Shown: positions 1-8,872, counted from the first letter of the stretch. The stretch is 27,846 nucleotides of DNA from CAYNYI01 sp964401455 (GCA_964401455.1 CAYNYI010000033.1:1-27846); one strand, 5' to 3'. Numbers and translations: made by a program. The notes: generated from the sequence alone by a model not told the origin.

Positions 1-53
1 TAACACAATTAATTTAAATAATTACTTTGTCCAATTCCATCTGAAGCAAAACA
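1..53. repeat. Direct repeat, left copy (identical to 333-385)
   Basis: The first 53 bases recur exactly at 333-385 in the same orientation, 332 bp apart. Identity stops at base 54, where the left copy has C and the right copy has A. The repeat may be longer, because it touches the window edge. Read on the minus strand it encodes the last 12 residues and stop codon of the orfA-like gene. It could be the tail of a tandemly repeated insertion-sequence fragment, or an assembly effect at a contig end. Confidence 0.9.
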
Positions 54-310
54 CGGGATATTATTTTGTCTTTGCGGTTGACTTCTTCCCGGAGATTATT
101 GATATGTTCTTCACCTTTTTTAGTCTTTTTCCCTCTGCTACCGGAAAAAATATCTGATGCGCCTTCGAAAAGCTTTTTACGCCAATTCATTATAACATTC
201 GGGTGAACTCCGTACTTACGGGAAAGCTCAGAAATCGATATTCCGCTCTGTAGATGCTCCCGAAGGATCTTTACTTTATCGGATGCTGTGTAACGCTTCT
301 GATGAGACAT
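14..310 (-). CDS. IS3-family-type transposase OrfA (HTH protein), probably an IS remnant
   Basis: This 98-residue protein looks like the DNA-binding OrfA subunit of IS3-type elements. Its N-terminal half carries an HTH_Tnp_1-type helix-turn-helix (RYTASDKVKILREHL, then ISELSRKYGVHPNVIMNWRKK, roughly residues 7-46). Its C-terminal half is charged and helical (LREEVNRKDKIIS), as expected for the OrfA leucine-zipper region. A strong ribosome binding site, AGGAGG, lies 5 nt before the ATG. The last residues (VLLQMELDKVII) and the stop fall inside the 53-bp direct repeat. The catalytic DDE subunit OrfB would lie beyond the left edge, so I cannot tell whether the element is complete. The surroundings are AT-rich and carry no host gene. 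The fold call is firm; activity is doubtful. Confidence 0.8.
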   Translation of the reverse strand: MSHQKRYTASDKVKILREHLQSGISISELSRKYGVHPNVIMNWRKKLFEGASDIFSGSRGKKTKKGEEHINNLREEVNRKDKIISRVLLQMELDKVII

Positions 311-332
311 GGTTTCCTCCTATGGACTAAAG

Positions 333-385
333 TAACACAATTAATTTAAATAATTACTTTGTCCAATTCCATCTGAAGCAAAACA
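333..385. repeat. Direct repeat, right copy (identical to 1-53)
   Basis: Exact second copy of the repeat at the window start. On the minus strand it sits directly upstream of the orfA leader: 22 nt containing AGGAGG separate it from the orfA start codon. In the same frame as in the left copy it again reads VLLQMELDKVII and stop, but what precedes it (386 onward) is unrelated to orfA. It therefore looks like the 3' tail of a second, otherwise lost, orfA copy. Confidence 0.9.
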
Positions 386-638
386 ATCTTTAAATATGCA
401 GTTGTTCCCCTTCTTTAGAAATTAACCTCTTCTCAATGTTTTGATCAAGCATTTTCTTTTTATTGGCGATCCTAACTTGTTAAATATTTTATCTTTTAAT
501 CTTTAGTAAAAAGAAAAAAGCGGATGTGATTTTCCATAATAAATTTTAGACTTTTCTTAAAGGTACAAAATGTTTTCTTTCTTACAGTCTATTAAAACTA
601 TGGATTATTCAGTGTAATTTTTGTAATATATATACATT

Positions 639-1916
639 ATGAAAAGCTCTTCGATTCTTATTATAGACGACTCACAAACAGTACGTCAGCTTATGGAAAA
701 AATACTCCGCAAAGCTTACGATTTTCATGAAGCCGCTGATGGCATAAGCGGTGTCAAAAAGGCAGTAGATTTAAGGCCGGATTTAATAATTATTGATCTG
801 ACAATGCCGGATATAGGCGGCATCGAGGCTATGCATAGAATAAAAGCCCGTATTCCGAATCAGAAAGTACTTATTTTTAGTGAAAAACAAGACAAACAGA
901 CTATTGACCGAGTAAGAAACTCCGGCGCATACGGTTTTCTCCCGAAACCGGTACAGCCCAAAAACTTGGTAGAAATTCTTGAAAATATTTTTTCACAGGA
1001 TGAGCCGGACTCTATACTGATAAAATCTAAAAGCATTAAAGTCGATGACGATGACTTCTCTGATTTCAAGGGCCTTAAAAAACCGTATACAAGGCATCAG
1101 GTTGTATGTCCGGCATGCGGATTTGAGAAAGTTGTAGGCTACAAGAGAATCCCTGAGTCTGCAACTATAGAATGGGATATCGATCAGATAATACCGATTT
1201 ACAAACCGACCGAAGGATACGCAGAATTCGATTTTAAAAGAATTAACTGCACTGTATGCCCTCTTTGCCTTTTTTCCTCAAGCGATCTCGGTCATTTTAA
1301 CACCATCGACCTCAAAGGAAAGATAATAAAAAATGATTATATAAATGACGAACTCAGGAAGCTTCTTAACAGATTCGCTCACGGGAGACATGCAATAGTA
1401 GCAGGAAGACATGACATACACCTTAAATTTATGCAGATCCACCGCGATGATTCAACCGTACTGCAGCAGTACAGACTCGCTGAGAAATCTGTCGGAGCGC
1501 TTGTTCTGGGAGGTCTGAAATCCGGATATTTTTATAATGGAATAAACGCGATACTGATTGCGCATTATGAACAGAACAGTCATGAAACAACCAAATATTA
1601 CAAATCTTCAGCATCATATTTTCAGAACAGCTTCAAAGTCTGGGGCTATAACCCGAATGACGGAAAAACAGATAATCTTTCGCGGGAAGAAACGGAGCTT
1701 GTAATAAAGACCCATTTTTATCTGGCCGCAATTTATGTCAAACTTAACGATTCCACGAATGCAAGAAATATGCATTTGAGCCTGGAAAAACTGATCGACA
1801 AAATAGATATTGATGATAATGATATGCTGGACTTCGCGGGCGCCTGGTTGGAACTGACAGAAAGTGTATGGACTCACAGCCTGGAAGAAAGGCTCAAAGA
1901 ACTTGACAAGAAATAA
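639..1916 (+). CDS. Response regulator fused to a DUF2225-like zinc-ribbon region and TPR-like tail
   Basis: A 425-residue regulator. Residues 5-118 are a CheY-type receiver domain with acidic pair D10-D11, phospho-acceptor D53 (IIIDLTMPD), S81 and K103 (FLPKP), so phosphorylation should be possible. Residues 150-225 hold cysteine pairs C157-x2-C160 and C204-x2-C207-x2-C210, resembling the zinc-binding DUF2225 family. Residues 225-425 are helical, with repeated aromatic and alanine-rich stretches like TPRs (YYKSSASYFQNSF, THFYLAAIYVKLND). There is no DNA-binding output domain, so the output is probably protein-protein interaction. The gene has no Shine-Dalgarno sequence; a TATATA at 627-632 sits about 7 nt before the ATG, which would fit a leaderless transcript. 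It overlaps the following ATPase gene. The cognate kinase is not in the window. Receiver call firm; DUF2225 likely; role unknown. Confidence 0.85.
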   Translation: MKSSSILIIDDSQTVRQLMEKILRKAYDFHEAADGISGVKKAVDLRPDLIIIDLTMPDIGGIEAMHRIKARIPNQKVLIFSEKQDKQTIDRVRNSGAYGFLPKPVQPKNLVEILENIFSQDEPDSILIKSKSIKVDDDDFSDFKGLKKPYTRHQVVCPACGFEKVVGYKRIPESATIEWDIDQIIPIYKPTEGYAEFDFKRINCTVCPLCLFSSSDLGHFNTIDLKGKIIKNDYINDELRKLLNRFAHGRHAIVAGRHDIHLKFMQIHRDDSTVLQQYRLAEKSVGALVLGGLKSGYFYNGINAILIAHYEQNSHETTKYYKSSASYFQNSFKVWGYNPNDGKTDNLSREETELVIKTHFYLAAIYVKLNDSTNARNMHLSLEKLIDKIDIDDNDMLDFAGAWLELTESVWTHSLEERLKELDKK

Positions 1917-2868
1917 TCACAAAGAAGAATCTTCTAATCCCATTGCTGTATCAGCAAAGAATCTCCGGCGGGATTTCAATGGCAAAAGCGCCGTTTACGG
2001 CCTGGATCTTACAGTCCAATCCGGCTCCCTTTTCTGCTTTCTCGGCCCTAACGGTGCGGGAAAGACCAGCACGGTTTTTATGTTATTAGGGCTTCTCCCC
2101 CCTACATCCGGAACCGCAAGTATTCTGGGGCATGACAGCAGAAGACTTTCAGTCTTGCCCGAATTAAGAAAAAGAACAGGAGTAGTCCTTGATGAGGATG
2201 GTCTCCATGATCAGCTCACCCCTCTGGAAAATATAGAGCTTGCTGCTTCATATTACGGTTTAAAAAAAAACGATTCCCGCAAGATCGCAGCAGAACGTCT
2301 ATCTGAATCCGGAATGAAAGACAAAATGCACAGCCCGGCAGCTTCACTTTCGTTTGGAGAGAAAAAATTGACGGCACTTTTCAGGGCCATGGTACACAAA
2401 CCCGATCTTTTAATTCTGGATGAACCGACAGCCGGACTTGATCCGGCAAATAGAATCTTAGTCAGAAAAAGACTGGCGGAATATGCGAACGGAGGAAATC
2501 GAACGGTATTTATGACAACTCATGATCTTGAGGAAGCCGGGGAAATTTCTACAGGCTCGGCTATTATAAACAAAGGGAAAATTGTATTTTCATCAATTTC
2601 GGATCTAACGCCCAATCCGCACGAAACACGAGTTTCAATAAAATTTGAACATCTCCCGGAAATAAGCCGGGCAAACTTATCATGGAACTTCAGACAAACA
2701 GGTGTGAATGAATATTTATTTACAGGTCCCGGAGGGGAAAAAACTTCCGAACTTGTAAAAACTCTCGTACAAAACGGCTGTCTTATAAGAGAAGTCGCCG
2801 AGAGAAAAGAAAAACTGAAAGACATCTATTTCAGTCTGACGAAAGAGGCCACTCTCCCCCGTCATTAG
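1864..2868 (+). CDS. ABC transporter ATP-binding protein (ABC-2 / CcmA-like)
   Basis: A cytoplasmic nucleotide-binding subunit of an ABC-2-type exporter. With the ATG at 1864 it has Walker A GPNGAGKTST (61-70), signature LSFGEKK (162-168, a variant of LSGGQ), Walker B LLILDEPTAGLD (182-193) and switch histidine H220 in TTHDLEE. The last 80 residues resemble the DUF4162-type C-terminal extension of such ATPases. The start is uncertain: ATG 1864 overlaps the upstream gene by 53 nt with no clear binding site, while TTG 1903 has GAAAGG about 10 nt upstream and overlaps by only 14 nt. The ATPase fold begins near residue 28, so either start works. No membrane permease lies nearby, which leaves the substrate unknown. 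The 3' end overlaps the convergent PHP gene by 38 bp. Confidence 0.9.
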   Translation: MYGLTAWKKGSKNLTRNNHKEESSNPIAVSAKNLRRDFNGKSAVYGLDLTVQSGSLFCFLGPNGAGKTSTVFMLLGLLPPTSGTASILGHDSRRLSVLPELRKRTGVVLDEDGLHDQLTPLENIELAASYYGLKKNDSRKIAAERLSESGMKDKMHSPAASLSFGEKKLTALFRAMVHKPDLLILDEPTAGLDPANRILVRKRLAEYANGGNRTVFMTTHDLEEAGEISTGSAIINKGKIVFSSISDLTPNPHETRVSIKFEHLPEISRANLSWNFRQTGVNEYLFTGPGGEKTSELVKTLVQNGCLIREVAERKEKLKDIYFSLTKEATLPRH

Positions 2869-3730
2869 CGCACTCACCAATTTTAATGTCTTTATTTTTT
2901 CCATGATAATCTGATCCCGCGGTATAATATCCGCCGAGACCGGAAATAAAAGACCGGTATTTGCCGCAAATAGCCGTATTTTCCTCTTCGCTGATAGCAT
3001 AGTCTCCTGTATAAGGTCTGTTTTTATGATAAAGGTAATAGGCTTCAGCACCGCACATACCGGCTTCAAGAGCGGCTTTTATCAAGCGCAGCCCCTTTCC
3101 GATATCAGGGACTTTTCCGTTGGAGACCCCGGGATGAGCGAGAAAAGCGTATCCACCGGTACTTCTAATAAAATCAGCACATGATTTCAAAGTAAACTGA
3201 AAAGAAATCGGGACATCGGCTTTACACCCATCTGCAAGATATCGATCGAATATTTCCTGTTGTGTTTTGAACACTCCGGGATTCTTTTTTAAAACAGATA
3301 TCGCTATATGTTTGCGCCCGACAATACCCTCTGCCCCGGAAAGTATTTCATCAGGGTCTATTTTAATCCCGTCAGAAGCAAGAATAGTGGATATTTTTCT
3401 TAATCTATCAATACGCGCTTCTGATATTTTCCGGCAGACCCCTTCTATTTCGTCAAAGCGCTTCATGAAAACGCCATTATCCGGATAATACGCGAGTACA
3501 TCAATGTCTTTTAGGCCTTCAAAATTCTCGACACTGAACTCTACTCCGGCTATCCGTTTGATATGCAATGCAGACTCGGATTCCAAAAATTCTGGAACCC
3601 CTATAACGGTATCGTGATCAGTGAGGGCCGTAACACCGACCCCCGCCGAAGCCGCTTTTTTTACAAGCTCCGTCGGGGAATCGGTACCATCTGAACATTT
3701 CGAATGCAGGTGCAGATCAACCGCGGCCAT
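2831..3730 (-). CDS. PHP-domain phosphoesterase (YciV/RNase AM-like)
   Basis: A 299-residue PHP-domain metal-dependent phosphoesterase, related to the YciV/TrpH group, whose members are 3',5'-nucleotide phosphatases or 5'-3' exoribonucleases. The metal-binding motifs are present: HLHS (H7, H9), D14, TDHD (D38-H39-D40), E64, an AHPG histidine and a C-terminal GSDYHG. It is presumably cytosolic. I chose the ATG at 3730 rather than the ATG at 3751, because AGGAGA lies a few nt upstream of the former and the latter has none. That start also overlaps the stop of the giant surface-protein gene as TAATG, implying translational coupling. The functional link between a nucleotide-processing enzyme and a surface protein is unclear and may only be transcriptional convenience. 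The exact substrate cannot be read from sequence. Confidence 0.9.
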   Translation of the reverse strand: MAAVDLHLHSKCSDGTDSPTELVKKAASAGVGVTALTDHDTVIGVPEFLESESALHIKRIAGVEFSVENFEGLKDIDVLAYYPDNGVFMKRFDEIEGVCRKISEARIDRLRKISTILASDGIKIDPDEILSGAEGIVGRKHIAISVLKKNPGVFKTQQEIFDRYLADGCKADVPISFQFTLKSCADFIRSTGGYAFLAHPGVSNGKVPDIGKGLRLIKAALEAGMCGAEAYYLYHKNRPYTGDYAISEEENTAICGKYRSFISGLGGYYTAGSDYHGKNKDIKIGECANDGGEWPLSSD

Positions 3731-6700
3731 TATTCTCCTGTACCCAGCCATAATACACGAAATACTGAACTGGAAACCAGCCTTTTGGCCGCACCTTCGG
3801 TATCAGGAGAGACATAGTAGTTTGCTACTTTTACATAGCCGCCCCTTGCGGCAAAACGGTTTTTCTCATTCTGCCCGGACCATTCATATTTATGCACCAT
3901 CTTGCCGCCTGTCTGATCAAGAGAACTCACAGGCCAGACTTCAAATTCCGTATTAGCGCTTCTTATTACTCCGGCGGGAGGGCAATCGGTATTACACGGT
4001 CTTTCCTGACCGGCCTTTACTACATTAGCGACCAGATTACCCAACATATCATAAACATGCATTGTTACAAGCAGATACTGGACACTGGCTGCTTCACCAT
4101 GCTGACCGGAACGAAGCTCGGTAGTATTGAAAACCGTTGTAGTTTTTACAGATCCGTTCTGAAAGTCCTCTATACCGAAAGGAGATTTTGTACGCTGATC
4201 GGTATTCCAGTTTACCGCGGAAGTATAAATATGACGGTTTTCCGGATGGACAGGGTTTTGAAGGGCAGAATTATCGGTAATTACAAATTTTGCCGAACCG
4301 TCATCACTTGTAACGGTGTCGGAAATCCTGAAATAATGGATCATGCTCCTTATATCCGAAGAATCAAGGAAGCTTACTCCACTGCTCATACCCTGGACTT
4401 TCCCCGGGAAATTCGTAATATCAATTCGGTTTTCAGTTGAAAGTCGGCTGAAGTCAAGAGTATATGGTGAACCGTAAATTTCGTTGTTTATTACCCTGCC
4501 CGCATCCCAGTATTGTCCTCTCTGCCATGTCGTTATAAATTTAACAGGCTCAGAGTAAACATTAAACAGATCATATCCGGCACTGTTCCCGGTCTCAATA
4601 GCTGTGCGCAGCTGAGAATTAACAATTACAGGCTCACTAAGAAGAAAGGAAAGCCTCTTCTCTGAATCCGAAAAAGCTATGCGTACGCTGTCCAGTACAG
4701 GACCGGCTTTATCCCTGGGATAAAACAGTGTACTGTCAATTCTTGTTCCGTTATCCAGAAAATAGGCCCGTCCAGAAGCGAATTTAATCTTGCACTGCAC
4801 CTTGTTTTCACAATCTGTTTCGGGAGCATTCCTCAGCCATGCCTGACCTGTTACCAGATTTATGGCATCATTTTCGGCTATTCTGTTTCCCCAGTACTTT
4901 GAAGAGTCTCCCGAAGCAAGAAGAACGGTACTGCGATTTTGGCCAGCGGCATAATCTATAACCGGGCTGCTGACAGGTTCCGCCGAACCGGAAGTCTGAA
5001 ATCCATAGGGTGAATTCACTACAGATATTCCGGAAATATCACCGGCTTCCACAGCCTGTCCAAAAGTTATCGTAATATAATCCAGGTACCCGTCCCCGTC
5101 AAGATCATAAATAAAGGTGCTGTCGTTATTGAAAGAAACCACTTTGTAATCTTCATAATCCAAAACAATCGTATCACAGAAAGAACCGACACAGGCTATA
5201 ATACGGGAGGAGTCAACATCCATATCTTCTTCCAGCACATAGGTATAGTTGAATGCAGAGCTGCTTTCACCGTTATTAATAGGCCAATTAGGGGGCGCAG
5301 CTCCCGCAGCGAAAGTATAGGTCGCATCTTCGGTGCCTATATAATTGCCATATGCATCATAGGAATGGGCATAAAAGCTGGTCGTACTGTTCGCGGTAAT
5401 AGTAATATCGTCTCCGTAATCGGAATGAGGCTCCGGTGAAGAACTTACGCTTACTAAAGCCATCTCTCCCGGATACACGTCTGTTTTCATCTCATTGTAT
5501 ATTTCCCCTATACCGTCAATCGTATCCGAGAATATTATTTTCTGTCCGTCATCCTCGGCATTGTTAAGAAGTACCCAGACCGTATCGACACCTCCCTGAA
5601 AATTAACATTCACTGTTTTCGGGTCTGAATCGGCGGACGGCAGAGTCTGCATATTCAGAGAATCGGTGCCGAACTGCTGAGGAATAGTTGTGTAGGGAGT
5701 ATTTCCGTAAACTGAATAAACGCTCATTTCAGTAGCGTTAAAATCTGATATAAGAGACCTTACTCCTGAACTGTCTTTTACTGCCCGTATTTCCATTTTA
5801 ACCATAACACCGGCAGTGCAGGCTACCTGGGAGCTGTTATCGACCCATTCCGAGGCCCCGTCAATAATATTAAACTCAAAACTCGTGGATGGAATAACCT
5901 TTACTACTGCATAGGCTGCTCCCGAATTATCTTTATTATTGTATATCGTGCTGTCGAATACGGCAGTGGGCACAACTGCCGGATAAGAGGAACTATGATG
6001 TACTTTATATTGAATCGGACTCTTGATAACCCCGTCGGCAGGCTCTACCCGGGATACAACCGCGTCAGGGTCGTTTACTGCGAGTGAAACCACATTTTCA
6101 AGGTCCGCGTCAAGAGAAATAAACGGAACATACATGTTTCCATTTCCGGTTTTCGGGGTTGGAAGCACTACCGCCGGGTTTTCATTTAAGTCAGCCCCTG
6201 TATATGTTCTGCTCCAGATGGTTCTTGCCGAAGTACCGCCGCTCCAGTTAGATACAAGTATCGAATCAGCAGTCGGCAGCCAGGTCTTTCCGGCTGAATC
6301 AGGATGCATATCGAAATATTTTGTTATGGTGCCCGGAGTAAGGTTAAAACTGTATTTCACTTTAATATCGCCTCCGTTTTGAACAGGTGCTGCAAACTCC
6401 AGCCCCCATGCACCGGTATTATAGTCGATCCATCCGGAACCATCCCCTGTTATTGTACCGTCTCCGTTATAATCGGAAGCCTCCATAAGTGTGCCGCCCG
6501 CTGAGGAAGGAGCGCTGAAAGTAACGGAACCGATTAAATCAGTAACATAAGGGAGTACTCCTGCACCACTATCTGTTCCGAAAATAGATGCAGTACCGTT
6601 CCCGACAGCCATGGAGCTGTCGAGACCGCCGGATCTTGGAAATGCTATATATACCGTAACCGGAAGGGTCGGATAAAAGCGGAAATTAATCGGAGTTTCT

Positions 6701-8808
6701 TTATGGTTAAAAAAGGTGCGCACCCATTGTTTTCCCGCAATACTTGCAGGCAGATCCTGATCAACAACATAATAACTTCTGTCTGCCCAGAGAGTATCAC
6801 CGACCGAAAGCTGCGGCATGACTTCATATTCTGTCGGAGAGAGATCACGCGTATAAAGGTCTTCAATATTATTGGTCTGTTCATCAACAAGATAAACGCT
6901 TATATCCGCGCTGTCCGGAATAACAACCGTGTCGGTCGGTCCGGAAGGACCCTGGCCGGGTATATACTGCTGACCGTTACTGACAACCATCAGCCCCTCG
7001 AATTTGCCGGAAAGGGCAATATAGTCATCGCTGCTTCCGCTTATGGGAGAAAAATACTGGGCGTTTATATGAAGTTGGAAGGATTCGATGCTTCTTGAAA
7101 CCGCGAGCTGCTGGGTAACTTTGAGTTCAGTGGTTCCGGAGTATGAAGTATCGACAGAATACTGCGCCTGAACAGAATCTTTAGTTCCCGCAGAATCGTA
7201 TACGATATAAACAGATTCTATTATAGGCACAACAGAACTGACCTTATTGCCGTGGGCATCAACCGCCACCACCTGGGCGGAAAATTCTTCACCGACATCT
7301 ACCGGAGCGGGGCTGTTCTCAACCCTGCCCTCAGCGACATTAAATGTCTGACCGGGCATTACAACCGCAAGCCCCGCATAATCTCCCGAAGCTTCCGCCG
7401 ACCATGCAACCGGCCCGGAAGAGAAGGCTAAGTCTCCTGCCTGCACGCTGTTCAGCATCAGCTGACTGTTGACAGGGGAACTCACCTGAAAATTAACTGA
7501 AGAACCTGAAAAAGAGAGGGGGTCTGAACTGAAATTAAGTCCGGAATAGGTGTTCATCGTATAATAATCACCGGACGCGTTGGTTTTCCCCTTGTGAATA
7601 ACAAGTTCGTCAATATATCCTTTGAATACGGTATAATTCTCTATTCCGGTTTTTCCGAGCCTGAACTCTTTGCTGAGATAATCATAGTTTGGTGCTATAC
7701 CCCAAAGCGAAAAGCTGTTTCCGGTCCCGTAATAACCTGCATTTTCCATGCTGCTTTCTATTTTACCGCCGTTAAGTCCAACCGTATCCATATGCGTCGG
7801 AACACGCAAACCGTCAATATAGAGAGTTACCGCGGCCGAGGCGTCTATGGAATAAGCAAGATGCACCCACCGCCCATCCGGAATTTTCTTTTCGGAAACA
7901 ACTCTCACATAATTCGCTCCGGCTCCTTCGACAAGAGGAAGAGTTGCCCAGGTGTAGGCTCCGAAGAAGGGTTTCATCTCGGTGAGCCCGAAAGTATATC
8001 CGCCATAGCTGTAAACCCCCTGATTCGATACAATAGAAGCGAATTTATTCGCGGTATTCTCCCCTTCTCTTGAAAAAACCCAGCATTCCGCAGAATACGG
8101 AAGATTTGTACGGGAGTCTCTGTATATCTGGTCAGGATTTCCTTTGCGGGTATCTTCATACCAGAACATTACTGTATCTTTTTCAGTAGGATCTGTTTCT
8201 CTGTCATAATAAAAACGCTGAGGTATGTCATATATATTCAACTCTTTATAGGAACTAACCAAAACGGCGGAATCACTTCCCGCGGCCTGTCTCCACCGAT
8301 AACCGACTGAAGTGTCAAAGACACCACCCCCGCCCACTGTATCAATGATGTCAATGGTATCGTAAATCTCACAGCCAAGATTGGGCGGAAAAAAATGCAC
8401 CGCATAGGATGAATCCGAAAGTGCAATCCCGTTTCCGAAGACACCCTTCAAGGTACGGGCATTTCCGGTACCAAGTGGATATTGCAGCTTAAAACCGGAA
8501 GTATCTTTTGAGTTGTATTCAATTTTCTCGTCAAATTTATAGAAAGCCGAAACCGTTGGGTCAGAATTGAAATAATCCGGCCCGTATGTGGCAATCCCGC
8601 GAAGCGGCATGCTTGTACCAAGAATGCTGTATGGATTACCGGCGGCGTCTTTTGCGGAAAGGAAAACACTCAAAGACTGATTTATGGAATTATCCGGGGG
8701 CACAATTGAATCTGTTACAATATATTCGGGATAAGACCCGCCGGTACCCCATGCACCGTAAGAATAAAGACAGATTGTAAATATGACAAATAAAATTCTA
8801 AGAAACAT
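3730..8808 (-). CDS. Giant secreted surface protein with LamG-like domain and FlgD-like C-terminus
   Basis: A 1692-residue protein opening with a signal peptide (hydrophobic residues 3-16, likely cleavage near 19-21). Residues ~85-405 look like a concanavalin/LamG fold: AFYKFDE, AECWVF, DGRWVHLAYSID, LYIDGLRV and GYIDELVIHKG in the usual order, with an insertion at ~140-240. The rest is beta-rich and Ig-like, including segments with VDAHGN (~515) and YDAYGN (~1155). A GDGTITGDGSGWIDY stretch lies at ~780-800 and an EF-like DLDGDGYLDYITITF at ~1235. Residues ~1578-1692 resemble the FlgD-like Ig module that ends many FCB exported proteins (VYDMLGNLV, YEWSGQNEKNRFAARGGY). GGAGG lies 5 nt before the ATG. 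It probably binds carbohydrate or acts as an adhesin or envelope component. No catalytic site was recognised. Family calls are from pattern recognition, not a profile search. Confidence 0.85.
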   Translation of the reverse strand: MFLRILFVIFTICLYSYGAWGTGGSYPEYIVTDSIVPPDNSINQSLSVFLSAKDAAGNPYSILGTSMPLRGIATYGPDYFNSDPTVSAFYKFDEKIEYNSKDTSGFKLQYPLGTGNARTLKGVFGNGIALSDSSYAVHFFPPNLGCEIYDTIDIIDTVGGGGVFDTSVGYRWRQAAGSDSAVLVSSYKELNIYDIPQRFYYDRETDPTEKDTVMFWYEDTRKGNPDQIYRDSRTNLPYSAECWVFSREGENTANKFASIVSNQGVYSYGGYTFGLTEMKPFFGAYTWATLPLVEGAGANYVRVVSEKKIPDGRWVHLAYSIDASAAVTLYIDGLRVPTHMDTVGLNGGKIESSMENAGYYGTGNSFSLWGIAPNYDYLSKEFRLGKTGIENYTVFKGYIDELVIHKGKTNASGDYYTMNTYSGLNFSSDPLSFSGSSVNFQVSSPVNSQLMLNSVQAGDLAFSSGPVAWSAEASGDYAGLAVVMPGQTFNVAEGRVENSPAPVDVGEEFSAQVVAVDAHGNKVSSVVPIIESVYIVYDSAGTKDSVQAQYSVDTSYSGTTELKVTQQLAVSRSIESFQLHINAQYFSPISGSSDDYIALSGKFEGLMVVSNGQQYIPGQGPSGPTDTVVIPDSADISVYLVDEQTNNIEDLYTRDLSPTEYEVMPQLSVGDTLWADRSYYVVDQDLPASIAGKQWVRTFFNHKETPINFRFYPTLPVTVYIAFPRSGGLDSSMAVGNGTASIFGTDSGAGVLPYVTDLIGSVTFSAPSSAGGTLMEASDYNGDGTITGDGSGWIDYNTGAWGLEFAAPVQNGGDIKVKYSFNLTPGTITKYFDMHPDSAGKTWLPTADSILVSNWSGGTSARTIWSRTYTGADLNENPAVVLPTPKTGNGNMYVPFISLDADLENVVSLAVNDPDAVVSRVEPADGVIKSPIQYKVHHSSSYPAVVPTAVFDSTIYNNKDNSGAAYAVVKVIPSTSFEFNIIDGASEWVDNSSQVACTAGVMVKMEIRAVKDSSGVRSLISDFNATEMSVYSVYGNTPYTTIPQQFGTDSLNMQTLPSADSDPKTVNVNFQGGVDTVWVLLNNAEDDGQKIIFSDTIDGIGEIYNEMKTDVYPGEMALVSVSSSPEPHSDYGDDITITANSTTSFYAHSYDAYGNYIGTEDATYTFAAGAAPPNWPINNGESSSAFNYTYVLEEDMDVDSSRIIACVGSFCDTIVLDYEDYKVVSFNNDSTFIYDLDGDGYLDYITITFGQAVEAGDISGISVVNSPYGFQTSGSAEPVSSPVIDYAAGQNRSTVLLASGDSSKYWGNRIAENDAINLVTGQAWLRNAPETDCENKVQCKIKFASGRAYFLDNGTRIDSTLFYPRDKAGPVLDSVRIAFSDSEKRLSFLLSEPVIVNSQLRTAIETGNSAGYDLFNVYSEPVKFITTWQRGQYWDAGRVINNEIYGSPYTLDFSRLSTENRIDITNFPGKVQGMSSGVSFLDSSDIRSMIHYFRISDTVTSDDGSAKFVITDNSALQNPVHPENRHIYTSAVNWNTDQRTKSPFGIEDFQNGSVKTTTVFNTTELRSGQHGEAASVQYLLVTMHVYDMLGNLVANVVKAGQERPCNTDCPPAGVIRSANTEFEVWPVSSLDQTGGKMVHKYEWSGQNEKNRFAARGGYVKVANYYVSPDTEGAAKRLVSSSVFRVLWLGTGE

Positions 8809-8845
8809 GTGTTCCTCCGGTGAGATTGTTTTTTCTCTATGATTG

Positions 8846-8872
8846 ATTCTAATACAATATACAACTTTTCAA
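8846..8872 (-). promoter_or_regulatory. Possible promoter of the giant surface-protein gene
   Basis: On the minus strand TTGAAA (8872-8867) and TAGAAT (8851-8846) resemble sigma-70 boxes, but the spacer is only 15 bp. They lie about 40 nt upstream of the start codon at 8808. The region also faces the small plus-strand gene at 9010. This is a weak call from consensus matching alone. Confidence 0.22.

Noticed and set aside
386..638. A tRNA, small RNA or riboswitch in the AT-rich leader
   Set aside because: No cloverleaf, conserved core or strong hairpin could be found by eye in the interval.
3892..8073. Long plus-strand frames opposite the giant surface gene (3892-4440, 6703-7098, 7594-8073)
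   Set aside because: They are antisense to a continuous 1692-codon gene with recognisable domains, their translations show no motif or normal composition, and they lack ribosome binding sites.
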